From contig NZ_RQJW01000022.1 in NCBI RefSeq assembly GCF_004028635.1, positions 1 to 64,000 of the forward strand: a stretch of DNA of 64,000 nucleotides. Direction: 5' to 3'. This document shows, one piece after another, positions 14,901 through 21,937 of the stretch. The notes beneath the pieces were generated by a model. The model was not told the origin of the DNA and did no database searches. It saw nothing but the letters and a program-made list of their open reading frames with translations. Every line of letters starts with the position of its first letter. Position 1 is the first letter of the stretch. Source of the stretch: Streptomyces cyaneus (GTDB lineage: Bacteria > Actinomycetota > Actinomycetes > Streptomycetales > Streptomycetaceae). The position numbers were made by a program, and so were the translations under genes.

Positions 14901-17609
14901 CTCCGTGTAGTGGCGGTCTTCCCGGGCCTCCAGCGATTCGTTCCAGTACCTCTTCAACTGCCATGGGTAGGGCGGAAGTTGAAGCAGGCGGGCGTCGTCG
15001 CCGTAGAACGTCTCCCACTGGATCTCGTGGCCGTGGCTGTAGAGGGCGCCCAGGGAACCGAGGAGCACCACGTCGTCGGATTCGTCGCGGCGCAGGGACG
15101 CAACGACCAGCCCGTCCTGCTGCTGCTCCGCCAGCAGTTCCCTCATGGAGCCGGCCAGTACGGGGTGGGGGCCGAGTTCGACGAAGTGGGTGTATCCGTC
15201 GGCCACCATCTGGCGGAAGGCGGCCGCGAACAGGACTGTCGCGCGAACGTTCTGCCACCAGTAGTGAGCGTCCGCGCCCCGGCCGTCGATGCGCGTGCCG
15301 GTCACGGTCGAGTACAGGGGAAGGGCGGCGGAGGCCGGGCGGAGGTCGGCGAGCCCCTTCTCCAGGTCCGCGCGCAACGGGTCCATGTAGTGGCTGTGGT
15401 ACGGCACCTTGACGGTCAGGAACCGGTGGAAGACCCCGAAGGTCTCCAGCTGCGCCGCCATGTCCTCGAGGATCGCCGCGTCCCCGGCCAGCGTGACCGC
15501 GGTCGGGCTGTTGACCGCCGCGACCGAGACCAGGGGCCCCGCGTCCGCGACGGCCTGGTTCAGGGTCTCGGGGGTCATACCGACCGCGAGCATCCGGCCG
15601 TTTCCGGTGGCCCGCTGCTGGAGGCTGCTGCGGTAGTAGTTCACCTTGATGGCGTCCTCGAAGCCGAGAACGCCCGCCAGGTACTGCGCGGCGACCTCCC
15701 CGGTGCTGTGCCCGACGACCCCGTCGGGTTCGATGCCCCAGGAACGCCACAGCTCGGCCAGGCCCAGCTGGACGGCGAGGTTGGCCGGTTGCGCGACCTC
15801 GGTCTCGGCCATGCGGGACTGCTCCTCGGGCGCGAGGAGTTCGTCGAGCAGTGACCAGCCGGTGTACTTGCCCAGCTCTCTGTCGCATCGTTCGACGACG
15901 GCCCGGAAGACGGGCTCGCTGTCCAACAGCTGCCGGGCCATGGCCCACCACTGCGGGCCCATCCCGGAACAGACGAAGGCCAGCTTCGGCGGTTTCCCGG
16001 CCTGGACGCGACCGGATGCCACACCCTTGGCTTCGCGGCCCGCGCTGAAGGCGCCGAGCTTCTCGGCGGCCTCGGCCGCGCTCGCCGCGACGACCGCGAG
16101 CCGGTGGTCGTGGTGAGTGCGCCGCAGCGCGCGCGTATGGCCCACGTCCCGCAAGGCGTGCGGGCTGTCCGCCAGCGCCTCCCCCAGGGCCGCCGCCATG
16201 TCCGACAGCGCCTCGGGGCTGCGGGCCGACAGCGGGACGAGGTACGGGCGGTCGTCGTCCGCGTACGGCTCGACCGGCTGCTCGGCGGGAGGGCCCTGGA
16301 GGACCACATGGGCGTTCGTACCGCCGAAACCGAAGGAGTTGACCCCGGCGAGGCGCGGCCCTGGCGCCGGCGGCCAGTCGCCCAGCTCCGTCTGGACGTG
16401 GAGTTGAAGGGCGTCGAACGGGATGGCCGGGTTGGGTTGGCGGTGATGCAGCTGCCCCGGGATGCGGCCGTGCTTGAGGGACAGTGCCGTCTTGATCAGG
16501 CCCGCCACTCCGGCCGCCGCCTCGAGGTGCCCGATGTTCGTCTTGACCGACCCGATGACCACACGGTCACCGGTGGGGCGTCCTTCGGAGAACACCCGGC
16601 CGATGGCACCTGCCTCGACGGGATCCCCGACGGGCGTTCCGGTTCCGTGTGCCTCGACGTACTGGACCGTGTGCGGCGCGACGCCGGCCTGCCGGCAGGC
16701 CGCGCGCATGGCCGCCTCCTGGGCGTCACCGTTGGGGACGGTGATGCCGTTGCTGTGGCCGTCCTGGGACACGGCCGTCCCCCGGATCAGTGCGTAGACC
16801 GGGTCGCCGTCCGCCAGCGCTCGTGCCAGCGGCTTGAGGACCACGACGCCGGCGCCCTCGCCTCGCGCGTATCCGTCGGCGGACGCGTCGAACGCCTTGC
16901 AGCGGCCGTCGGGGGACAGGAATCCGCCCTTGGATTCGGCGATGGTCATGTTCGGCGCGATCATGACGTTCACGCCGCCCGCGAGGGCGAGGGAGCACTC
17001 GCCGTTCCACAGGCTCCGGGCCGCCAGGTGCACCGCCACCAGGGAGCCGGAGCACGCGGTGTCCACGGCGAGGCTCGGTCCCCGGAAGTCGAAGGAGTAC
17101 GACAGCCGGTTGGCCAGCATCGTCATCATCATGCCGGTGGCCGAGTGCGTCTGGAGCTCGTAGCGGCTGTGCACGCCGTAGTTCTGGAGCAGCTGGTAGT
17201 CCAGGGTGAAGCCGCCCATGAAGACACCCGTGTCGCTGCCGGCGAGCCGGGCGGACACCTGGCCGCCGTCCTCCAGGGCCTCCCATGCGGCATGGAGCAG
17301 AAGACGCTGCTGGGGGTCCAGCCAGATAGCCTCGCGCGGGGAGATCCCGAAGAACTGGGCATCGAACTCGTCGATCCGGTCGAGGAATCCGCCTCGCAGG
17401 GTGGCCATCTTGCCGAGCTTGGCGCCGTCCGGGTCGTGGAACTTGCCGGTTTCCCAGCGGTCCGGGGGCACTTCACGGGTGGCGTCCACTCCGGTGCACA
17501 GGAGTTCCCAGAAAGCGGCGGGCGTCGTGGCTCCGCCCGGAAAGCGGCAACCGATCCCGATGATGGCGATGGGTTCCGGCGCCGGTTCGTCCGTAGGCCG
17601 GTCAGTCAT
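11955..17609 (-). CDS. Single-module iterative type I polyketide synthase, KS-AT-DH-KR-ACP
   Basis: An 1884-residue synthase. The KS spans about residues 12-440, with active Cys186 (DTACSGSL), His321 (EAHGTGT) and His361 (NIGHLE). The AT (about 540-870) has Ser635 in GHSTGE and a YHSH motif at 737-740 where modular ATs usually show HAFH or YASH. The DH (about 905-1180) has His934 in H-x3-G-x4-P form (HRVQGNTVLP) and Asp1100 in HPSLID. The KR (about 1220-1690) has TGGAGALG (about 1452-1459) and Tyr1609. The ACP (about 1740-1812) carries Ser1773 in GVDSLM. There is no ER, no TE and no phosphopantetheinyl transferase, so it would build an unsaturated (polyene-type) chain iteratively, needing external release. 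An acidic helix with two ELL-type turns (about 1838-1865) follows the ACP. The ATG at 17609 overlaps the thioesterase stop by eight bases. Confidence 0.95.
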   Translation of the reverse strand: MTDRPTDEPAPEPIAIIGIGCRFPGGATTPAAFWELLCTGVDATREVPPDRWETGKFHDPDGAKLGKMATLRGGFLDRIDEFDAQFFGISPREAIWLDPQQRLLLHAAWEALEDGGQVSARLAGSDTGVFMGGFTLDYQLLQNYGVHSRYELQTHSATGMMMTMLANRLSYSFDFRGPSLAVDTACSGSLVAVHLAARSLWNGECSLALAGGVNVMIAPNMTIAESKGGFLSPDGRCKAFDASADGYARGEGAGVVVLKPLARALADGDPVYALIRGTAVSQDGHSNGITVPNGDAQEAAMRAACRQAGVAPHTVQYVEAHGTGTPVGDPVEAGAIGRVFSEGRPTGDRVVIGSVKTNIGHLEAAAGVAGLIKTALSLKHGRIPGQLHHRQPNPAIPFDALQLHVQTELGDWPPAPGPRLAGVNSFGFGGTNAHVVLQGPPAEQPVEPYADDDRPYLVPLSARSPEALSDMAAALGEALADSPHALRDVGHTRALRRTHHDHRLAVVAASAAEAAEKLGAFSAGREAKGVASGRVQAGKPPKLAFVCSGMGPQWWAMARQLLDSEPVFRAVVERCDRELGKYTGWSLLDELLAPEEQSRMAETEVAQPANLAVQLGLAELWRSWGIEPDGVVGHSTGEVAAQYLAGVLGFEDAIKVNYYRSSLQQRATGNGRMLAVGMTPETLNQAVADAGPLVSVAAVNSPTAVTLAGDAAILEDMAAQLETFGVFHRFLTVKVPYHSHYMDPLRADLEKGLADLRPASAALPLYSTVTGTRIDGRGADAHYWWQNVRATVLFAAAFRQMVADGYTHFVELGPHPVLAGSMRELLAEQQQDGLVVASLRRDESDDVVLLGSLGALYSHGHEIQWETFYGDDARLLQLPPYPWQLKRYWNESLEAREDRHYTEVHPLLGQRMNAVHPTWERELNPRLLRYLADHRVQGNTVLPGAAFIELALAAAVEVYGEGDHALEKLELRKALVLPDTADPRVRTTLYPESGRVEVAGFAATPGGDRTWTLHATARLSRRPPVRTERDLAGARDACEKHVSRADFDGLVQQMGFEYGPAFQAVEEIVTGPRGAVGRVTVPACVRDELGTYRFHPSLIDAAFQVLLTSAAPGVTDGTLPAGPYLPVGVDSVTVLGRPADEMYVVAEVTSADARVIVSDIALCDDQGRVLVDIRGFRAQSLDAVASLTPERIDQGLYEVQWRESPREDAAEPEADGASARDDDEASTWVLFTDATGVGAEVARCLTRAGRRVVTVAPGEVPEPAETSAGGYVIDPADVEHYKRLLRKIAQQTEIGRVLHLWSLDLPFSEDMPVTALRDAQDRGVLSVLHLMQALSAEVTQRLPRVWLVTRTAQAVEDSPRPLALPQSPMWGVGRVIGHQEFAGMWGGIVDLDAGPEAEQARRLVEEVSAPGGEDQVAFRGVQRYVARLARAGEHLTPAFPTTLRDDATYLVTGGAGALGRLVARFLGDRGARHLVLMGRTSLPPRDAWHDLPAQHPRRELVEELLRLERRGVHVHYAAVDSADEAQLHAWFAEHQRLRRPPVGGVVHAAGVVEDELMLRMNRDTFQRVMRPKVGGGWLLHRLFADTPLDFFVLFGSVGSVIASAGQANYASANAFLDALAHHRRSLGLPALSIGWGPWSIGMVEQLNLEQMYARRGIELITPEAGARILGRLIGQRPAHVVAITADWATARATSMGGQLPPLFAELGTEQADLPGEDDLADAGAVLDALCRTPEAHRLDALAEHLHDIVALVLKLDPAEFGHEENLSNLGVDSLMAVEIKHRIDATLRADVSVLDLLQGVTVLGLAHRILPLLALEKPGEQDLAGTAAPHPDPPGEGPREEELAALLAQIPPDELEQLLDELEQDPSESPTENPTGAMNNGTVA

Positions 17610-18489
17610 GGCACCTTTCTCCTTCCTCGGTGCGAGCGGCCACCGCCCCGAGCTCCCGGGAGAGTTCGGCCAGCAGCAGGTCCTGTGAGCTGTGCAGGAA
17701 GAAGTGAGAGCCCGGGAGCATGACGAGCCGGAACGGCCCGCCGGCCTGCGACCGCCACATGTCGAGATCACTGCGGCTGACGCGCACGTCCTGGTCACCG
17801 CCGAAGACCGACACGGGCATCGTCAAGGGGAGCTCGTCGCGGTACCGATAGGTGTCGCACAGTTCGAAGTCGGCCCGGAGCATGGGCAGCAGAGCCCGCA
17901 TCAGCTCCCCGTTGTCGAGCACCTCCGGGGGCGTGCCCTCCTTGCGCAGCACCGTTCTGAGCACTTCGTCGGGCATGTGATGGATCCTGATGTTGGGGTT
18001 GGGCAGCTGGGGCGCCCGGAACGCGGCGAGGAGCAGCCGGGACGGCTGTGGTGCCCCCGCACGACGCAGGCGCCGGGTGAGCTCGAACGCCACCAGCGCG
18101 CCCATGCTGTGGCCGAAGAACGCGTACGGCAGGTCCAGCCGCGGCAGGACGGCCTCGTACAGGGACTCGACCAGCGGATCCAGCTGCCGCAGGGCGGGTT
18201 CGGTCACCCGGGACTCGCGGCCCGGCAGCTGGGCCGCCCACAGATCGACGCCGGCGGGCAGCCCCTCGCTCCAGGTGCGGAACACCGAACCGCCGGCCCC
18301 GGCATAGGGGAAGCAGAACAGCCGGAGTACGGGTGCGTCGGCGGCGGAGTACCGCACGAACCAGCTGTCCTCGTCCTGGGGGGCGTACGGCCGGCCGCGA
18401 AGTTGGCGCAGCAGGCGGGCGCGCTTGTCGTCGGGCAGGCGTGCCACGCGTTCGCGCAGGGCGCCGCCGTCGCCCGGCGCGGCGGTCAC
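17602..18489 (-). CDS. Type II thioesterase (alpha/beta hydrolase)
   Basis: A 295-residue stand-alone thioesterase of the GrsT/RifR type. The catalytic triad can be placed at Ser128 (GHSMGA), Asp234 (GGDQD) and His262 (GSHFF); the family block LFCFPYAGAGGS lies at about residues 58-69. Such enzymes clear mis-primed carrier proteins, and since the PKS lacks its own TE this one may also release the product. Unusually, it has an extra N-terminal segment with LPDDKRARLLRQLRG (about residues 18-32), resembling short docking helices at the front of PKS and NRPS proteins. The GTG at 18489 overlaps the stop of the upstream flavoprotein (GTGA), and its end overlaps the PKS start. Confidence 0.9.
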   Translation of the reverse strand: MTAAPGDGGALRERVARLPDDKRARLLRQLRGRPYAPQDEDSWFVRYSAADAPVLRLFCFPYAGAGGSVFRTWSEGLPAGVDLWAAQLPGRESRVTEPALRQLDPLVESLYEAVLPRLDLPYAFFGHSMGALVAFELTRRLRRAGAPQPSRLLLAAFRAPQLPNPNIRIHHMPDEVLRTVLRKEGTPPEVLDNGELMRALLPMLRADFELCDTYRYRDELPLTMPVSVFGGDQDVRVSRSDLDMWRSQAGGPFRLVMLPGSHFFLHSSQDLLLAELSRELGAVAARTEEGERCHD

Positions 18490-20240
18490 CGGGACTCCCC
18501 CGTGCCGACGGCCTCGTCGGCCGGACGGAGCCTGATCCACTGGTCACCGAGCGGCGTCGACTCCTGTTCGCGCAGATGGACCTCGACGAGGGCCATCAGG
18601 GCCTCGTCGGCCCGCCAGCGCCGCGCCTGCTCCCGCTTGGCCGGGTTCCAGGGTTCGGCCTCGAACTCCTCCAGCACGGTCGCGACCAGTTGGCCCGACA
18701 GGCGCTCGATGAAACGGATGTTGGCCTCGAACTGCGTGGCCAGGTCCGCGTCCGCGAGGCCCGCTGTCATGCCGATGTGGAGGCGGCTCATGAAGTCGAA
18801 GTCGTAGAAGCGCACGAAGGGTGCCTGGTCGCGTGGTTCGTCGTCGACCGCGCTCCATTCCCGGAAGAAGCGCTGGACCTCCTGGCTGGCGGTGCTGAAG
18901 CGGGCCAGACCGACGACCATGTCGGGCCGGTCGCCCAGGTGCCGCAGCACGTCGTGGAAGTACAGCAGCCCGGGAACGGCCCAGTACACGGCGGTGTCCC
19001 AGATCACCTTGGTGAGCATCACCCGCGCATTGCCCATCAGCGCGTACTGCTTCTCGTAGATGCTGAGCCAGCCCTCGGCGATCAGCAGGAACACCTGGTT
19101 GTGGATCGCGGCGCGTTCCGCGGTGTCGTCGCCGTCGAGCGCGTGCGTGACCAGGTCGGTGATCAGGCTGTTGCTGATCGCGATCAGGTCAAGCCCCGGG
19201 GAGTACAGGGGGTCCAGGAAGACGCCGGCCTCCCCGGCGAGGCACCAGCGGTCCGCGGAGAAGACCTGCTCGCAGCTGTAGGCGTAGTCCTTCATGACGC
19301 GGAAGTCCTGCAGCTTGTCGCGGTGCCGGCGGACGATGCCGGCGCACTGCGGCTCGTGCCGGTCGAGCCATTCCAAAGCGCGCTCGAACCGGTTGAGCTG
19401 CTCGAATCCGTGGAGGTCCGGGTCGGTCACGATGCCCACGCTGGTGGATCCGGAGGCGAGCCTGATCAGCCAGACCCAGTAGCCCGGGCCCATCAGGTGG
19501 TTCGTGGACAGCTCCCGCCGTCCCTCCTCGATCCGCGCGTGCCAGTCGGGGTCGTCGGACCACTGATCGACGTCGATGGGGCAGCCGACGCGGAACCAGA
19601 CGGCGTTGGCCCGGTGCCCGACCTTCTTGGCGAGGCCGAGCCGTCGCTTCAGCAGCGACGCCCGGCCGGTGGCGTCGACGACCCACTTCGCGTGGATCTG
19701 CCGGGTGGCGCCGTCGTCGGTGCGGACGTGCAGCCGGTGGTGCTCGGCATCGGGCCGCAGGTCCACGCTCTCGACCTTCGTCCCGGGCAGGAACCGCACT
19801 CCACGGGCGAGAAGTTCATGGCCCAGGGCGTTCTCCAGGCGGCCGCGGTCGAGCTGGTAGGTGCCCACCGCGCCCGGCGGGCGGACCGAGTGGCCGAGTT
19901 CCACACGGCGGGTGATGTCGTCGTTGCCGTCCTTGGAGAAGAACATCCGCAGTCCGTACTTGTTCAACTGCTGGGACTGCAGGTGGTGTCCGAGCCCGAG
20001 GACCTCCCGCAGGTAGTAGCCGGCGATCTCCACGGTGGACTCGCCGACCTTGTGCGTCGCCTCCGGCACCGGGTGTCCCTGGCGTTCCAGCACCACGATC
20101 CGGGTGCCGGGGCGCTGCCCGAGCAGTTGCAGGGCCAGAGTCAGCCCGGCGGCGCCGCCACCGACGACGGCGACATCGACGAGGTCGTCGGGCGCCGTCC
20201 GCGCGGCGCCGCGGTCGTTCATCGCGCTGGTGTCGGTCAT
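18486..20240 (-). CDS. Flavin-dependent halogenase-like oxidoreductase 1
   Basis: A 584-residue FAD protein of the tryptophan-halogenase/CmlS superfamily. The nucleotide fold reads VAVVGGGAAGLTLALQL (about residues 20-36) and the loop HKVGESTVEI follows at about 62-71. The halogenase signature region is present as YWVWLIRL (W-x-W-x-I with Arg in place of Pro). The second FAD motif is AGEAGVFLDPLYSPGLDL. The segment after VGEST (NKYGLRMFF) has no obvious counterpart of the lysine that delivers hypohalite in tryptophan halogenases. It may therefore halogenate in a different way, or be an oxidase or desaturase. It is one of three paralogues in tandem; its start overlaps the stop of paralogue 2 (ATGA). 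An internal ATG at 20222 is an alternative start. Confidence 0.8.
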   Translation of the reverse strand: MTDTSAMNDRGAARTAPDDLVDVAVVGGGAAGLTLALQLLGQRPGTRIVVLERQGHPVPEATHKVGESTVEIAGYYLREVLGLGHHLQSQQLNKYGLRMFFSKDGNDDITRRVELGHSVRPPGAVGTYQLDRGRLENALGHELLARGVRFLPGTKVESVDLRPDAEHHRLHVRTDDGATRQIHAKWVVDATGRASLLKRRLGLAKKVGHRANAVWFRVGCPIDVDQWSDDPDWHARIEEGRRELSTNHLMGPGYWVWLIRLASGSTSVGIVTDPDLHGFEQLNRFERALEWLDRHEPQCAGIVRRHRDKLQDFRVMKDYAYSCEQVFSADRWCLAGEAGVFLDPLYSPGLDLIAISNSLITDLVTHALDGDDTAERAAIHNQVFLLIAEGWLSIYEKQYALMGNARVMLTKVIWDTAVYWAVPGLLYFHDVLRHLGDRPDMVVGLARFSTASQEVQRFFREWSAVDDEPRDQAPFVRFYDFDFMSRLHIGMTAGLADADLATQFEANIRFIERLSGQLVATVLEEFEAEPWNPAKREQARRWRADEALMALVEVHLREQESTPLGDQWIRLRPADEAVGTGESR

Positions 20241-21937
20241 GGCGTCACCGCCGCGGGCCGGCTGCCGAGGGTGATCCAGGCGCTGTCGATGGGGTCGACC
20301 GGGTCGCGCTCCTTGTACCGTTCGACGGCTTCCCGCAGCAGTTCGTCGCAGCGCCACTCCTCGATCCGGGCCTTGGCCGCGTCGTCGGCACCGCGCTGTT
20401 CCAGGCGCTCGACGACGGTGCTGACCAACTGGCCCGCGATGTGCTCCAGCAGGTCCACATTGCGTCCGAACTGCTCCTCGAGCTCGTCGTCGGCGAGGCC
20501 CGCCGCCATGCCGTTGTGCAGGTCGACGATGAAGTCGAGCAGGCTGTACGGATCCGCGAAGACGTCGGAGGCGGGCTCGTTGCTGACGAGGTGCCACTCC
20601 CTGAAGAACTGCTGGACCCGCGTGTGGAGCAGCCATGTGCGCTGGAGATTGGCGAACGCCGCGGGGCTGTCGCCGAGGCGGCGGAACTTGTCGTGGAAGA
20701 ACAGCAGGCCGGGTACGGCCCAGTAGATGATCGTGTCCCAGATGACCTTCGCCACCATCACCTGCGGGTTGCCCATGACGGGGTACTGGCCCTCGTAGGC
20801 GACCAGCCAGATCTCGCTGAGCACCAGGTACACCTGGTTGTGGGCCACGGCCTTCTCCCGCACGTCCTCGCCGCGGCTGTCCCGTGTGACGAGATCGGTG
20901 ATGAGGCCGTTGCTGATCGCCATCAGGTCGCCGCCGGAGGAGTAGAGCGGGTCGATCGAGACCCCCGCCTCCCCGGTCAGGCACCACCGGTCCTCGGAGT
21001 ACACCTGCGTGCAGCCGTAGGCGTAGTCCTTCATCACCCGGAAGTCCTGGATCTTCTCCAGGTGCCGCCGCACCTCGGCCGCACACTGGGGCTCGTGCTC
21101 GGCGAGCCAGTCCAGGGTCCGCTGGAGGGTGTTGAACCCCTCGAAGGAGTGGGCCTCGTCCTCGGCGACGATGCCGACGCTCGTCGAGCCCGACGCGAGC
21201 GGGATGAGCCAGACCCAGTATCCGGGGCCCATCAGGTGGTTGGTGGACAGCCGACGCAGGCCGCCGTCGACCCGGGCCCGCCACTGCTCGTCGTCGGACC
21301 ACTGGTGCACGTCGATCTCGTGCTCGATGCGGAACCAGGAGGCGTTCGCCCGGTGCCCGACCGGCCTGGCCAGACCCAGCTTGCGCTTGAGCAGCCCGGC
21401 GCGTCCCGTCGCGTCTACGACCCACCGGGCCCGCAGCGTGTGCTCTTGCTCGTGTTCGCCGTCGAGGACGCGTACGACGTGGTCGTCGTCGCCGTCGGCG
21501 AGCTCCACGTCGCGGACCTTGCAGCGCTGGCGGAAGTCGACGCCGAGGTCGGCGACCATGGTGCCGAGCGCGTTCTCCAGCCGGCCGCGGTCGAGCTGGT
21601 AGGAGGCCAGCGGAGCCTCGCTGATCTGGCCGTACTCGACACGCCGGGTGATGTCCTCGTTGCCCGCGTGGGTGAGGAACATCCGCAGGCCGAACTTGTG
21701 CAACTGGTCCCGCTCGAGGTGCTCTTCGAGGCCGAGGACGTCGCGCAGATAGTGTGCCTGGACCTCGACGCTGGACTCGCCGACCTTGTGGGCGGCCTCG
21801 GGCACCGGGTGCTGCCCCCGTTCGAGGACGGTGACCTGGAGGTCGGGGTCGGTGCGCTTGAGTTGGAGGGCCAGGGTCAGGCCGGTGATGCCGCCGCCGA
21901 GGATCGCCACGTCGAAGCGCTCGGAGATGTCAGGCAT
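20237..21937 (-). CDS. Flavin-dependent halogenase-like oxidoreductase 2
   Basis: A 566-residue paralogue and the only one of the three with the intact W-x-W-x-I-P signature (YWVWLIPL), which in halogenases is taken to block monooxygenase activity. Other blocks are FDVAILGGGITGLTLAL at the N-terminus, HKVGESSVEV, FRVMKDYAYGCTQ and LTGEAGVSIDPLYSSGGDL. A Gly-Gly replaces the Pro-Gly seen in the other two copies in this last block. The region LHKFGLRMFLTH again lacks a clear catalytic lysine. It overlaps both neighbours (stop into copy 1, start within copy 3). If any of the three retains halogenase chemistry, this is the first to test. Confidence 0.82.
   Translation of the reverse strand: MPDISERFDVAILGGGITGLTLALQLKRTDPDLQVTVLERGQHPVPEAAHKVGESSVEVQAHYLRDVLGLEEHLERDQLHKFGLRMFLTHAGNEDITRRVEYGQISEAPLASYQLDRGRLENALGTMVADLGVDFRQRCKVRDVELADGDDDHVVRVLDGEHEQEHTLRARWVVDATGRAGLLKRKLGLARPVGHRANASWFRIEHEIDVHQWSDDEQWRARVDGGLRRLSTNHLMGPGYWVWLIPLASGSTSVGIVAEDEAHSFEGFNTLQRTLDWLAEHEPQCAAEVRRHLEKIQDFRVMKDYAYGCTQVYSEDRWCLTGEAGVSIDPLYSSGGDLMAISNGLITDLVTRDSRGEDVREKAVAHNQVYLVLSEIWLVAYEGQYPVMGNPQVMVAKVIWDTIIYWAVPGLLFFHDKFRRLGDSPAAFANLQRTWLLHTRVQQFFREWHLVSNEPASDVFADPYSLLDFIVDLHNGMAAGLADDELEEQFGRNVDLLEHIAGQLVSTVVERLEQRGADDAAKARIEEWRCDELLREAVERYKERDPVDPIDSAWITLGSRPAAVTP

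Noticed and set aside
11853..15854. Very long open frame on the plus strand (1333 codons)
   Set aside because: It is the antisense shadow of the PKS gene; the product is Gly/Val/Arg-rich with no known domain, typical of high-GC DNA.
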